From the NCBI GenBank assembly GCA_934351835.1, contig CAKRJP010000008.1, forward strand, positions 55,903 through 119,902: a stretch of DNA of 64,000 bases. Direction: 5' to 3'. Below, one piece after another: positions 33,563-42,052 of this stretch (position 1 is its first letter; each line of letters opens with the position of its first letter). Below the pieces are notes generated by a model that was given only the letters and a program-made list of their open reading frames with translations, made no database searches and was not told the origin of the DNA. The translations under genes were made by a program, and so were the position numbers. Origin of the DNA: an uncultured Lachnospiraceae bacterium. Its GTDB lineage: Bacteria; Bacillota; Clostridia; Lachnospirales; Lachnospiraceae.

Positions 33563-35035
33563 ATGAACACATATCAGTTGTACAATGATATAAAAGAACG
33601 AACGAATGGAGAAATCTATATTGGTGTTGTAGGACCGGTAAGAACTGGGAAATCTACGTTTATCAAGCGTTTTATGGATATTCTGGTATTGCCCAATATG
33701 GAGGACGAACATGCGAAGGCAAGGACAAGAGATGAACTTCCGCAGTCGGCATCAGGAAAGACTATCATGACGACGGAACCGAAATTTGTACCAAAAGAAG
33801 CAGCAAAGATTCAATTGTCAGAAGATGTGGAGACAAAGATCCGGTTAATAGACTGCGTGGGATATATGGTAGACGGTGCATCCGGACATATTGAAGGAGG
33901 GGAAGAACGACAGGTAAAAACGCCATGGTTCGACCACGAAATCCCATTTACCCAGGCGGCAGGCATCGGGACGAAGAAAGTAATCCGAGATCATGCGACT
34001 TTGGGCATTGTCGTGACGACGGATGGAAGTATTACTGAGATTCCTCGTGAGAATTATAAGAGTGCCGAAAAAAAGACAATCCAGGAACTTCAGGAAATCG
34101 GGAAACCATTTATAGTCATTGTAAATTCGAAAAAACCTTATGGCAACGAGGCAAAATCCGTAGTATCAGAACTGGAGAGTACATATGGGGTCCGGGCGTT
34201 AACGGTCAACTGTGAACAGATGAAGCAGGAAGATATTTATCGGATATTAGAGGCCGTGTTATATGAATTTCCGATATCGGAAGTAGAATTTTTTATTCCG
34301 AAATGGGTGGAAATGTTATCAGCGGAGCATAAGATTAAACAGGATCTTTTGCAGAATGTGCGGGCTGTGATGGATCAGTTAAATGAAATCAGGGATGTTG
34401 TACAAAAAAATATAGAGCCGGACAGTGCATATATTGAATCATTTTCGCTAGACCGTATAGCGATGGATACCGGATGTATACAGATGCATATAAGTATTGC
34501 GGAAAAATATTATTATGAGATGCTGAGTGAGATGACCGGAACACCAATCGCCGGTCAGTACGATCTGATTGCTTCTATGAGAGAATTATCAGCGTTAAAG
34601 AACGAATATGAAGGCATTAAAGGGGCATTTGACATGGTACGAATGAAAGGATATGGAGTGGTAAGTCCGATGAAGGAGGAGATAGAGTTAGAAGAACCGG
34701 AACTGATCCGTCAGGGCAACAAATACGGTGTGAAAATCCGGTCGGAGGCACCGTCTATCCATCTGATCCGGGCAAATATTGAGACGGAGATCGCACCGAT
34801 TGTCGGAAATGAACAGCAGGCAAAGGATTTAATTGCATATATTAAGGACGCGAAAGAAAGCAAAGAGGGTATCTGGGGAACCAGTATTTTTGGAAAATCT
34901 ATTGAGGAACTGGTGATGGATGGAATGAAGAATAAGATGGATATGATTGGAGAGGAAAGTCAGGAAAAACTGCAGGATACCATGCAGAAAATCGTCAATG
35001 ACAGCAATGGAGGAATGGTCTGTATTATTATCTGA
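33563..35035 (+). CDS. spoIVA: Stage IV sporulation protein A
   Basis: 490 aa (Bacillus SpoIVA 492). The start MNTYQLYNDIKERTNGEIY follows AGGAGG. A Walker A GPVRTGKSTFIKRF (about 24-37) belongs to the N-terminal ATPase domain. SpoIVA polymerises on the forespore surface with ATP hydrolysis and is the base layer of the spore coat. Its presence argues strongly for an endospore former. The gene follows gpsA, near der as in Bacillus. In Bacillus it is a sigma-E gene; no clear sigma-E promoter could be assigned here. Confidence 0.97.
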   Translation: MNTYQLYNDIKERTNGEIYIGVVGPVRTGKSTFIKRFMDILVLPNMEDEHAKARTRDELPQSASGKTIMTTEPKFVPKEAAKIQLSEDVETKIRLIDCVGYMVDGASGHIEGGEERQVKTPWFDHEIPFTQAAGIGTKKVIRDHATLGIVVTTDGSITEIPRENYKSAEKKTIQELQEIGKPFIVIVNSKKPYGNEAKSVVSELESTYGVRALTVNCEQMKQEDIYRILEAVLYEFPISEVEFFIPKWVEMLSAEHKIKQDLLQNVRAVMDQLNEIRDVVQKNIEPDSAYIESFSLDRIAMDTGCIQMHISIAEKYYYEMLSEMTGTPIAGQYDLIASMRELSALKNEYEGIKGAFDMVRMKGYGVVSPMKEEIELEEPELIRQGNKYGVKIRSEAPSIHLIRANIETEIAPIVGNEQQAKDLIAYIKDAKESKEGIWGTSIFGKSIEELVMDGMKNKMDMIGEESQEKLQDTMQKIVNDSNGGMVCIII

Positions 35036-35099
35036 TCCGTATTATTTAGGATTGAGGAAAGTATTGCAGAGATTTTTGTGAAAGATTTGTTTAGATTGC

Positions 35100-35128
35100 T
35101 TGAAATCACGGTTGGAACGTGATACAAT
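35100..35128 (+). promoter_or_regulatory. Promoter upstream of the iron alcohol dehydrogenase
   Basis: TTGAAA (35100-35105), 17-bp spacer, TACAAT (35123-35128). The start near 35135 would place the hairpin at 35138-35173 at the very 5' end of the transcript. Confidence 0.6.
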
Positions 35129-35137
35129 CCAACTGAC

Positions 35138-35173
35138 AAAGAGGTCATACGAGAGGATTCGTATGACCTCTTT
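35138..35173 (+). terminator. Hairpin between spoIVA and alcohol dehydrogenase
   Basis: A 15-bp perfect stem AAAGAGGTCATACGA with its complement, loop of about 6 nt, followed by only three T then C. It may terminate spoIVA, or act as a 5' stabilising hairpin for the dehydrogenase message that begins just before it. Confidence 0.75.
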
Positions 35174-35217
35174 CATGTTCGAGAGCCTATAATCTCGCAA
35201 GGAAAGGAAGAAGGAAA

Positions 35218-36366
35218 ATGAAAGATTACACATTTAAAGTACCTCAGGATATCGTATTTGGCATGGGATCATTAAAAAGACTGCCGGAGCTTTTAGAGAA
35301 GAGCGGATCAAAGAAAATGATGATTATTTCCGACAGAGGACTGGAGAAAATCGGTGTTGTGAAAAAGATCCAGGATATTGTGGAGGCTGCAGGCATCGAA
35401 ACAACAGCATTTCTTGATATATTACCTAACCCGACAGTGGATATGGTAGATGCAGCTACAAAGCAGTATAAAGAGTCAGGTGCTACCAGCCTTGTTGCTT
35501 TAGGGGGCGGAAGTCCGATGGATGTGGCAAAGGCAGTGGGTGTGCTGGCAAGATATGGCGGATCTATTACAGAGTATGAGGGTGCACATCTTGTCCCGGG
35601 ACCGATAGAACCGATTATCGCGATTCCGACAACTGCGGGGACAGGAAGTGAAGTTACAGCATTTTCCGTTATTACAGATACATCAAGAAACTATAAATTA
35701 ACTGTATTCAGCTATGAGTTGCTGCCGAAATATGCATTGTTAGATCCAGAGATGATCATGTCCGTACCGCCGTCAATCGCAGCGTCCTGTGGTATCGATG
35801 CATTGATCCATGCGTGGGAGGCCTATACGTCACTGGGTGCATCTCCATTTTCAGATGCAATGGCTGAGAAAGCAATGGAACTGATCGGTGGAAACATCCG
35901 CAGATTCGTGGCAAACCGTAAGGATGAAGAAGCAGCTTGTGCAATGATGTCAGGAAGTATGTTTGCAGGAATTGCATTTGCATGGGCAAGACTTGGAAAT
36001 GTACATGCCATGTCTCATCCGGTAAGTGCATTCTTCGGCGTACAGCACGGTGTTGCCAATTCTATCCTGCTTCCGGTGATTGTAGAGTATAATGCACTGG
36101 CAGACCATGGACGATATGAAAAGATTTATAACTATATCCGCGAAAAGAAAGAGCCGGTACAGGATTTCAAACCGCAGATGCTGGTGGATGAGATTAAAAA
36201 ATTAAATGCGGATCTCGGAATTCCGAAAACACTCTCAGAAGTCGGTGTGATAGAAGATAAGATCCCGCAGATGGCAGCAGATGCCATGAAGAGTGGAAAT
36301 ATTGCGGCAAATCCGAGACAGTCAACACAGAAAGATATTGAAATGTTGTATCATAAGGCAATGTAA
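35218..36366 (+). CDS. Iron-containing alcohol dehydrogenase
   Basis: 382 aa of the Fe-ADH family (1,3-propanediol/butanol dehydrogenase type). The NAD-binding GGGSPMDVAKAVGVL, the TTAGTGSEVTAFSVI segment, and the iron ligands in SCGIDALIHAWEAY and HAMSHPVSAFFGVQHG are visible. It probably reduces an aldehyde in fermentation. Substrate is not predictable. Single-gene unit with a 5' hairpin and a downstream terminator at 36386. Confidence 0.9.
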   Translation: MKDYTFKVPQDIVFGMGSLKRLPELLEKSGSKKMMIISDRGLEKIGVVKKIQDIVEAAGIETTAFLDILPNPTVDMVDAATKQYKESGATSLVALGGGSPMDVAKAVGVLARYGGSITEYEGAHLVPGPIEPIIAIPTTAGTGSEVTAFSVITDTSRNYKLTVFSYELLPKYALLDPEMIMSVPPSIAASCGIDALIHAWEAYTSLGASPFSDAMAEKAMELIGGNIRRFVANRKDEEAACAMMSGSMFAGIAFAWARLGNVHAMSHPVSAFFGVQHGVANSILLPVIVEYNALADHGRYEKIYNYIREKKEPVQDFKPQMLVDEIKKLNADLGIPKTLSEVGVIEDKIPQMAADAMKSGNIAANPRQSTQKDIEMLYHKAM

Positions 36367-36385
36367 AATAGTAGATAATATTTCC

Positions 36386-36421
36386 AAAAGGGAATCCTCA
36401 CTTTGCAGGGTTCCCTTTTTG
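36386..36421 (+). terminator. Terminator after iron alcohol dehydrogenase
   Basis: AAAAGGGAATCCT pairs with AGGGTTCCCTTTT (G-U pair allowed) around an 8-nt loop, ending in TTTTT. Confidence 0.9.
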
Positions 36422-36495
36422 TGGTATACTGAACGAGTGAAAATAACCTGTTTTTGAGGGCAAAAGATAAATAAATTAATCAGGAGGTACGATTT

Positions 36496-36966
36496 ATGAA
36501 AGTAGCGATCATTACAGCAAATACGGCTGTATATAAGGAGACAGAAGAGAACAGATCCGGAGAGATCATCAAGAGATTTGCAGAGGACGCGGACCTTGAT
36601 ATTATGTTTATGCGTGCATTGCCATTAGACAGAACGGTTCTTGCTACTGTTATGCAGAGAATGTGTGATGCAATGCTGACAGACATTATCCTGATCACAG
36701 GCGGAGCAGCCTGCAGTGTGGAGGATGCAACACCGGAAGCCTCTATGGATGTGATTGAGAAAAATATTCCTGGAATCCCTGAGGAGATTCGTGCACAGTT
36801 AAAAGCAATGGGTAAACCGGCCATGGAATTCAGAGGAGTAGCCGGTATAAAGAATGGTATCCTGATCGTGAATCTTCCGGAGACGCCGGAGGCTGTTGAG
36901 ACCTGTATGGCAAATATGCTGCCGGATCTTATGCATATAGCAGACATGATCAAGGGAGAAGTATAA
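36496..36966 (+). CDS. MogA/MoaB-like molybdopterin-binding-fold protein
   Basis: 156 aa. ILITGGAACSVEDATPEA corresponds to the MogA/MoaB/MoeA signature (normally GGTG plus D-x-T), so the fold is that of the MoCF-binding superfamily, but the usual GGTG is GGAA. No other molybdenum cofactor gene lies nearby. It may be a divergent relative with another function. AGGAGG precedes the ATG. It is followed three bases later by a metallo-beta-lactamase-fold gene. Confidence 0.7.
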   Translation: MKVAIITANTAVYKETEENRSGEIIKRFAEDADLDIMFMRALPLDRTVLATVMQRMCDAMLTDIILITGGAACSVEDATPEASMDVIEKNIPGIPEEIRAQLKAMGKPAMEFRGVAGIKNGILIVNLPETPEAVETCMANMLPDLMHIADMIKGEV

Positions 36967-36969
36967 TCT

Positions 36970-37710
36970 ATGAAGATTACATATCTGGAGCATAGTGGAT
37001 TTGTTGTTGAATACGCGGAATATGTACTGATTTTTGATTATTACAGAGGAAAACTTCCTAAAGTTGATCCGAATAAGCATATTCTGGTATTTACAAGCCA
37101 CATTCATCCGGATCATTTTAATAAAATTATCTTCAAATGGAAGAAAGACTATCCGGATATTAAGTACATCCTGTCGGACGATATCAAAGCGAAGAAACTT
37201 AGCGAGGAAGTGATCTATCTTGGAGCACACCAGAAGATGGCACTTAGTGATACAAAGGCAGAGATACCTGCCGGAACGACAGATCCTGGGTTTCATGGAG
37301 AGGTACAGGTTGAGACGCTGCGGTCTACGGATGAAGGCGTGGCTTTTCTGGTACATTTAAAAGATAAAGTGATCTACCATGCCGGAGATCTGAACTGGTG
37401 GCACTGGGAAGGTGAGGATCCGAAAGAAAATGAAGAGATGGGTCTGGCTTACCGTGCAGAAATCGACAGGATCAGAGGGCAGCACATCGATGTCGCATTT
37501 GTTCCGTTGGATCCGAGACTGGAAGATCAGTATTACTGGGGCTTGGATTATTATATGAGACAGACGGACACGGATGTCGTATTTCCGATGCATATGTGGG
37601 GAGAGGATTACAGTGTGTATGACAGGCTGATGAGAGAACCTGCAGCAGAAGGATACCGCGATAGAGTCATGCAGATTGAGAAGACACAGCAGATATTTGA
37701 GATAGAATGA
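36970..37710 (+). CDS. Metallo-beta-lactamase-fold hydrolase
   Basis: 246 aa. The metal motif HIHPDHFNK (HxHxDH) is near residue 39, a second metal His is in IYHAGDLNWWHWEG, and a late HMWGEDY segment completes the site. The sequence resembles the UlaG/YqjP-type soluble hydrolase group. The substrate is unknown. It starts three bases after the MogA-like gene and 24 bp before rnhA, so these three are likely co-transcribed. Confidence 0.8.
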   Translation: MKITYLEHSGFVVEYAEYVLIFDYYRGKLPKVDPNKHILVFTSHIHPDHFNKIIFKWKKDYPDIKYILSDDIKAKKLSEEVIYLGAHQKMALSDTKAEIPAGTTDPGFHGEVQVETLRSTDEGVAFLVHLKDKVIYHAGDLNWWHWEGEDPKENEEMGLAYRAEIDRIRGQHIDVAFVPLDPRLEDQYYWGLDYYMRQTDTDVVFPMHMWGEDYSVYDRLMREPAAEGYRDRVMQIEKTQQIFEIE

Positions 37711-37734
37711 TTATAGAATAAGGAGCTAAAAGTT

Positions 37735-38214
37735 ATGTTTGTACGTGTTTACACAGACGGTGCGGCGAGAGGAAACCCGGATGGACCGGGAGGATTCGGA
37801 ACGGTACTGGAATATGTAGATACAAAAGGAGAATTACATACCAAAGAATTATCCCAGGGATATAAGAAGACCACCAACAACCGCATGGAGCTTATGGCGG
37901 TGATCGCGGGGCTTGAGGCATTGAACCGTCCTTGTGAGGTGGAATTATATTCCGATTCCAAATATGTGGTGGATGCGTTTAACCAGAACTGGATCGATGG
38001 ATGGATCAAGAAGAACTGGAAACGAGGGAAGAATGAACCGGTCAAGAATATAGATCTGTGGAAACGTCTGCTAAAGGCAAAAGAACCGCATCAGGTAAAA
38101 TTTATCTGGGTGAAGGGGCACAACGGGCATTCGCAAAATGAACGATGCGATGAACTTGCCACAACAGCAGCAGACGGAGATATATTGATTGATGATGTGA
38201 TCGGAGAGGTTTGA
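37735..38214 (+). CDS. rnhA: Ribonuclease HI
   Basis: 159 aa. Catalytic acidic residues appear in VYTDGAARGNPDGPGGFG, NNRMELMAVIAGLEAL, YSDSKYVVDAFNQNWIDGW and the late HNGHSQNERCDELAT. It removes RNA from RNA-DNA hybrids. AAGGAG ribosome site. It is followed by the rnpB promoter. Confidence 0.96.
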   Translation: MFVRVYTDGAARGNPDGPGGFGTVLEYVDTKGELHTKELSQGYKKTTNNRMELMAVIAGLEALNRPCEVELYSDSKYVVDAFNQNWIDGWIKKNWKRGKNEPVKNIDLWKRLLKAKEPHQVKFIWVKGHNGHSQNERCDELATTAADGDILIDDVIGEV

Positions 38215-38238
38215 TCTGAGATAAATTCAAATCAGACA

Positions 38239-38267
38239 TTGTAATCTGGTGAACGATGTGATAAAAT
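38239..38267 (+). promoter_or_regulatory. Promoter of rnpB
   Basis: TTGTAA (38239-38244), 17-bp spacer, TAAAAT (38262-38267). The predicted start at about 38275 fits the RNase P RNA 5' end. Confidence 0.7.
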
Positions 38268-38276
38268 GCAGAAGTT

Positions 38277-38620
38277 GAGTAAGACAGGTAATCGCGGCTG
38301 CAGACGCCGAAAGGCAGCAGGTGAGGAAAGTCCGGGCTTCACAGGGCAGGATGCCGGATAACGTCCGGTGGAGGCAACTCCAAGGCCAGTGCAACAGAAA
38401 TGAACCGCCTGAGTATTCAGGTAAGGGTGGAAGGGCAGTGTAAGAGACTACCGCCCTGCTGGTAACAGTGGGGGCACATGTAAACCCCATCCGAAGCAAG
38501 ACCGGAAAAAGACGATGTGGCGGCCCGTCACGTCTTAGGTTGGTCGCTCGATCCTGGTGGCAACGCCAGGGCTAGATAGATGATTACCCAACGACATAAC
38601 CCGGCTTATCGTCTTGCTTA
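38277..38620 (+). ncRNA. rnpB: RNase P RNA, class A
   Basis: About 345 nt. The 5' end pairs AGTAAGAC (38278-38285) with GTCTTGCT near 38611-38618 (helix P1). The conserved core GAGGAAAGTCCGGGC (CR I) and the 3' partner ACATAACCCGGCTTATCG (CR V, forming P4) are both present, along with GGTAAGGGTGGAAGGGC and a GTAAACCCCATCCGAAGCAAGACC stretch. The layout is class A as in Clostridia, unlike class B of Bacillus. Ends are accurate to a few bases. Confidence 0.97.
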
Positions 38621-38639
38621 ACTTTTATAGAAAATAACA

Positions 38640-38667
38640 GGGACAGAAAGCATTTGCCTTCTGTCCC
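38640..38667. terminator. Hairpin between rnpB and pyrI
   Basis: GGGACAGAA and TTCTGTCCC form a 9-bp stem. The + side is followed by GTTTATTA and the - side by TGTTATTTT. It probably ends rnpB and pyrI transcripts, with weak T-runs. Confidence 0.7.
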
Positions 38668-38682
38668 GTTTATTATCTTGTA

Positions 38683-39126
38683 CTACATTTTTTTCTGATA
38701 TTTTTCTTCGCAGTATTTACAGCGGTATACTTCTTTTTCTGGATCTGTCAGTACAAACTCGTGCGCCAGTCCCTGCTCGATGGAAGTGATACATCTTGGA
38801 TTCTTGCAGCGGATAACATTGGTGATCTTCTTAGGAAGTCTAAGTGTCTTTTTATCAACAACTTTGGAATCCTTGATAATATTCACAGTAATGTTATGAT
38901 CGATAAATCCAAGAATATCAAGATCGATGTAATCTAACGGGCATTCGATTTTCATGATATCTTTTTTACCCATCTTGTTGCTGCTTGCATTTTTGATGAT
39001 GGCAACGCAGCAGTCTAATTTGTCCAGATGAAGGTATTTGTAAATATCCATGCTGCGTCCTGCCTGGATATGGTCGAGAACAAATCCCTCATCAATATTT
39101 CCTACATTTAACGTATTGTTAGCCAT
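38683..39126 (-). CDS. pyrI: Aspartate carbamoyltransferase regulatory chain PyrI
   Basis: 147 aa. The N-terminal nucleotide-binding domain is followed by a zinc domain with C107, C112, C136 and C139 (CKNPRC ... CKYC). It couples to PyrB and lets CTP/ATP modulate pyrimidine synthesis. It follows pyrB by 33 bp. Firmicutes such as Bacillus lack PyrI; a PyrBI pair is common in Clostridia. Confidence 0.95.
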   Translation of the reverse strand: MANNTLNVGNIDEGFVLDHIQAGRSMDIYKYLHLDKLDCCVAIIKNASSNKMGKKDIMKIECPLDYIDLDILGFIDHNITVNIIKDSKVVDKKTLRLPKKITNVIRCKNPRCITSIEQGLAHEFVLTDPEKEVYRCKYCEEKYQKKM

Positions 39127-39159
39127 AATATGTCTCCTTTTATGAATCTAAAACCTGAA

Positions 39160-40086
39160 TTATAAATTGTCTACATCTATTTCCAGCAGAGTAAGAATCA
39201 GAGCCATTCGGATGTATACACCGAACTGTGCCTGTTTGAAATAAGCAGCTCTTGGATCTTTATCAACTTCAACGGAAATTTCGTTTACACGTGGGAGTGG
39301 ATGCAGAACATACATATCGTCTTTTGCAAGTTTCATTTTCTCGGAATCCAGTACATAGAAATCCTTCATACGAACGTAGTCGTCTTCATTGAAGAAACGC
39401 TCTTTCTGAACTCTGGTCATGTAGAGGATATCCAGTTTTGGAAGAGCATCGTCTAAACGAACAACTTCTTCGTAAGAGCTGTTTGTCTTTTCAAGGACAT
39501 CATGACGGATATATCCAGGAAGACGTAACTCTTCAGGTGAGATCAGGATAAAATGTACATTAGGGTAACGCACCAGCGCACTGATCAGTGAGTGTACGGT
39601 ACGACCGAATTTTAAGTCGCCGCAAAGACCAATTGTGATGTTATCCAGACGTCCTTTTAAAGAACGGATTGTTAAAAGGTCTGTCAGTGTCTGTGTCGGA
39701 TGCTGATGTCCACCATCACCGGCGTTGATTACCGGAATTTCGGAATACTGGCTGGCAACTGTTGCAGCACCTTCTTTTGGATGACGCATAGCTGCGATGT
39801 CAGCATAGCAGGAAATGACGCGGATGGTATCAGCAACGCTTTCACCTTTGCTGGCAGAACTTGAATCAGCAGATGCAAATCCCATAACGCTTCCGCCGAG
39901 ATTTAACATGGCTGCTTCGTGGCTTAGTCTGGTACGGGTACTTGGCTCATAGAAAAGAGTTGCAAGTTTTTTGCCATCGCAGGCATGTGCATATTTTTCA
40001 GGATTAGCCTTGATATCATCAGCCAGATCCATTAATTTGTCCAGTTCCTCTACAGAAAAATCAAGAGGGTTCAATAAATGTCTCAT
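39160..40086 (-). CDS. pyrB: Aspartate carbamoyltransferase catalytic chain PyrB
   Basis: 308 aa. Carbamoyl-phosphate motif FYEPSTRTRLSHEAAM, the 80s-loop region DSSSASKGESVADT and NAGDGGHQHPTQTLTDLLTI are visible. It forms carbamoyl-aspartate. It lies between an upstream nitroreductase gene (42 bp) and pyrI downstream, all on the same strand, so the unit is probably driven from 40709-40737. Confidence 0.97.
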   Translation of the reverse strand: MRHLLNPLDFSVEELDKLMDLADDIKANPEKYAHACDGKKLATLFYEPSTRTRLSHEAAMLNLGGSVMGFASADSSSASKGESVADTIRVISCYADIAAMRHPKEGAATVASQYSEIPVINAGDGGHQHPTQTLTDLLTIRSLKGRLDNITIGLCGDLKFGRTVHSLISALVRYPNVHFILISPEELRLPGYIRHDVLEKTNSSYEEVVRLDDALPKLDILYMTRVQKERFFNEDDYVRMKDFYVLDSEKMKLAKDDMYVLHPLPRVNEISVEVDKDPRAAYFKQAQFGVYIRMALILTLLEIDVDNL

Positions 40087-40128
40087 AATTTGTCTCCTTA
40101 AAATTTGTAGCTTTCTATATCTATCGGT

Positions 40129-40665
40129 TTATCGGTAAGTCAACAGATCTTCCACAGTCTTACGCTTTGGAGCCTGTGGGTCGATGTCAGGATAACCGAT
40201 GGCAATCAGAGCACCCAGTTCCTGGTCCTTTGGAATGTCCAAAAGTTTTGTGATTCCATCTTCATCCCAGATTCCCATGATCACAGTTCCAAGACCTGCT
40301 TCATGTGCTGCAAGGCAGAAAGTCTGGCAAGCCACACCGACATCGAACATCTGCCAGCGGTCCTCTTTCTTTGTAGAGAATGAACCGTCACGTTCAAAAC
40401 CACAGCGGCCTTTTTTGAAAGTAACTGCAATTAACATAGGTACCTGTTTAATAATATTTGAATTGAAATCAGGGGTATAATCATTAACGATTGAATTAAG
40501 AATATCAGGATCTTCAATTGCGATATAACGAGTAATCTGTGTATTCTTCCAAGAAGGAGAATAAGAAGCTGTAGAAATCAATGACTCTAATAAGGAATGG
40601 TCAATGGCGTCCGATTTGTACTTTCGGATACTTCTTCTGGTTTTAATACATTCATTCGTATTCAT
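40129..40665 (-). CDS. Nitroreductase-family flavoprotein
   Basis: 178 aa. N-terminal CIKTRRSIRKYKSDAI is the typical FMN-binding start of the family. SYSPSWKNTQ and the central GLGTVIMGIWDEDGITKLLDIPKDQ continue it, and the end has IAIGYPDIDP. It probably reduces a nitro or quinone-like substrate with NAD(P)H; function unknown. It sits first in a transcript with pyrBI, which is not an expected partnership. Confidence 0.88.
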   Translation of the reverse strand: MNTNECIKTRRSIRKYKSDAIDHSLLESLISTASYSPSWKNTQITRYIAIEDPDILNSIVNDYTPDFNSNIIKQVPMLIAVTFKKGRCGFERDGSFSTKKEDRWQMFDVGVACQTFCLAAHEAGLGTVIMGIWDEDGITKLLDIPKDQELGALIAIGYPDIDPQAPKRKTVEDLLTYR

Positions 40666-40708
40666 GTAAAATTCCTCCTATATATTTGTAAATCTTTATA
40701 TCCCATAT

Positions 40709-40737
40709 ATCATATACTAAACGAAATAGATTTTCAA
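40709..40737 (-). promoter_or_regulatory. Promoter of nitroreductase-pyrB-pyrI
   Basis: On the - strand: TTGAAA (complement of 40732-40737), 17-bp spacer, TATGAT (complement of 40709-40714). AGGAGG precedes the nitroreductase start. No pyrimidine attenuator was seen in this short leader. Confidence 0.7.
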
Positions 40738-40893
40738 TGACAGATTTAATTATTTTTGTTTTCAATCGGATGCATGGAAGGAATTATGGATTTTCACAGA
40801 AAAATGTGCTACACTAAGTCCGCTACTATTTTTTATAAATATAAGAAGATAATGAATATTTATGATGCTTTATAATAAAAGAGGAGATGAAAC

Positions 40894-42024
40894 ATGGCTA
40901 CATTAGAGGAATTACGTGTACAGCTTGATCAGGTGGACGATCAGATCGTGGCACTTTATGAGAAACGTATGGAGCTTTGCGGACAGGTTGGCAAGTATAA
41001 GGTAGACAATGGAAGGAAAGTCTTTGACAGGCAGAGAGAAAAAGAAAAACTTGCGGCAGTAGCATCAAAGGTTTCTACCGATTTCAATAAAAAAGGGATT
41101 CAGGAATTGTATGAACAGTTGATGTCCATGAGCAGAAAATTGCAGTATCAGTTACTGGTAGACGCAGGGGCTCTCGGCAGACTGCCATTTATCGAGATTG
41201 ATACATTAGATGCAGAGAACGCAAGGATTGTATTCCCAGGTTCAGAAGGGGCATACAGTCAGGCTGCCATGGAGTATTATTTCGGAAAAGACTGTAACAG
41301 TTTTTATGTGAGAACTTTCAGAGAGGCGATGGAGGCAATCGAGGAAGGAGCGGCTGATTATGCAGTACTTCCAATCGAGAACTCAACTGCGGGTGCTGTA
41401 GATGAGATGTATGACCTTTTAGATGAATTTGAAAATTATATCGTAGGTGAGACAATCATTCCGATCACGCATACATTATCCGCACTTCCGGGCACAAAAC
41501 TTTCAGATATCAAAAGAGTGTATTCCAAAGGAGTTGCATTGATGCAGGCGTCTCATTATCTGGATGATCATCCGGAGTGGCAGCAGATCAGTGTGGTGAA
41601 TACAGCAATCGCGGCGAAGAAAATTCTGGAAGAGAAAGATAAGGCACAGGCAGCAGTATGCAGCGCTTATGCAGCGGATGTCTATGGGCTTGAAGTGTTA
41701 GAAGGCAATATTAATGATAATAACAGTAACTCAACGAGATTTATTGTAGTTACTAATCAGAAAGTATTTTTGAAGGACGCAAAGAAAATCAGCATCTGTT
41801 TAGAACTCCCTCATGAGAGTGGATCCCTTTATCATATCCTGTCACATTTTATTTACAATGATCTGAATATGACAAAGATAGAGTCAAGACCAATCGAAGG
41901 TAAAAACTGGGAATACCGTTTCTTTATTGATTTTGAGGGGAATCTTGGAGATGCTGCAGTGAAGAATGCACTCAGAGGACTGAGGGAAGAAAGTCGAAAT
42001 TTAAAAATACTTGGAAATTATTAA
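40894..42024 (+). CDS. pheA: Bifunctional chorismate mutase / prephenate dehydratase
   Basis: 376 aa. Residues 1-90 are an AroQ-type chorismate mutase (LRVQLDQVDDQIVALYEKRMELCGQVGKYK). From about 108 comes prephenate dehydratase (VFPGSEGAYSQAAMEYYFG, PIENSTAGAVDEMYDLL, NSNSTRFIVV). A C-terminal ACT domain (ICLELPHESGSLYHILSHF ... ESRPIEGKNWEYRFFIDFEG) would bind phenylalanine. It makes phenylpyruvate from chorismate. Confidence 0.97.
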   Translation: MATLEELRVQLDQVDDQIVALYEKRMELCGQVGKYKVDNGRKVFDRQREKEKLAAVASKVSTDFNKKGIQELYEQLMSMSRKLQYQLLVDAGALGRLPFIEIDTLDAENARIVFPGSEGAYSQAAMEYYFGKDCNSFYVRTFREAMEAIEEGAADYAVLPIENSTAGAVDEMYDLLDEFENYIVGETIIPITHTLSALPGTKLSDIKRVYSKGVALMQASHYLDDHPEWQQISVVNTAIAAKKILEEKDKAQAAVCSAYAADVYGLEVLEGNINDNNSNSTRFIVVTNQKVFLKDAKKISICLELPHESGSLYHILSHFIYNDLNMTKIESRPIEGKNWEYRFFIDFEGNLGDAAVKNALRGLREESRNLKILGNY

Positions 42025-42052
42025 TAACTGGAAGAACGGAGTGTAACTTGAG

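Noticed and set aside
36496..36966. True molybdenum cofactor enzyme MogA
   Set aside because: The signature GGTG is changed and no partner genes are present, so only the fold was called.
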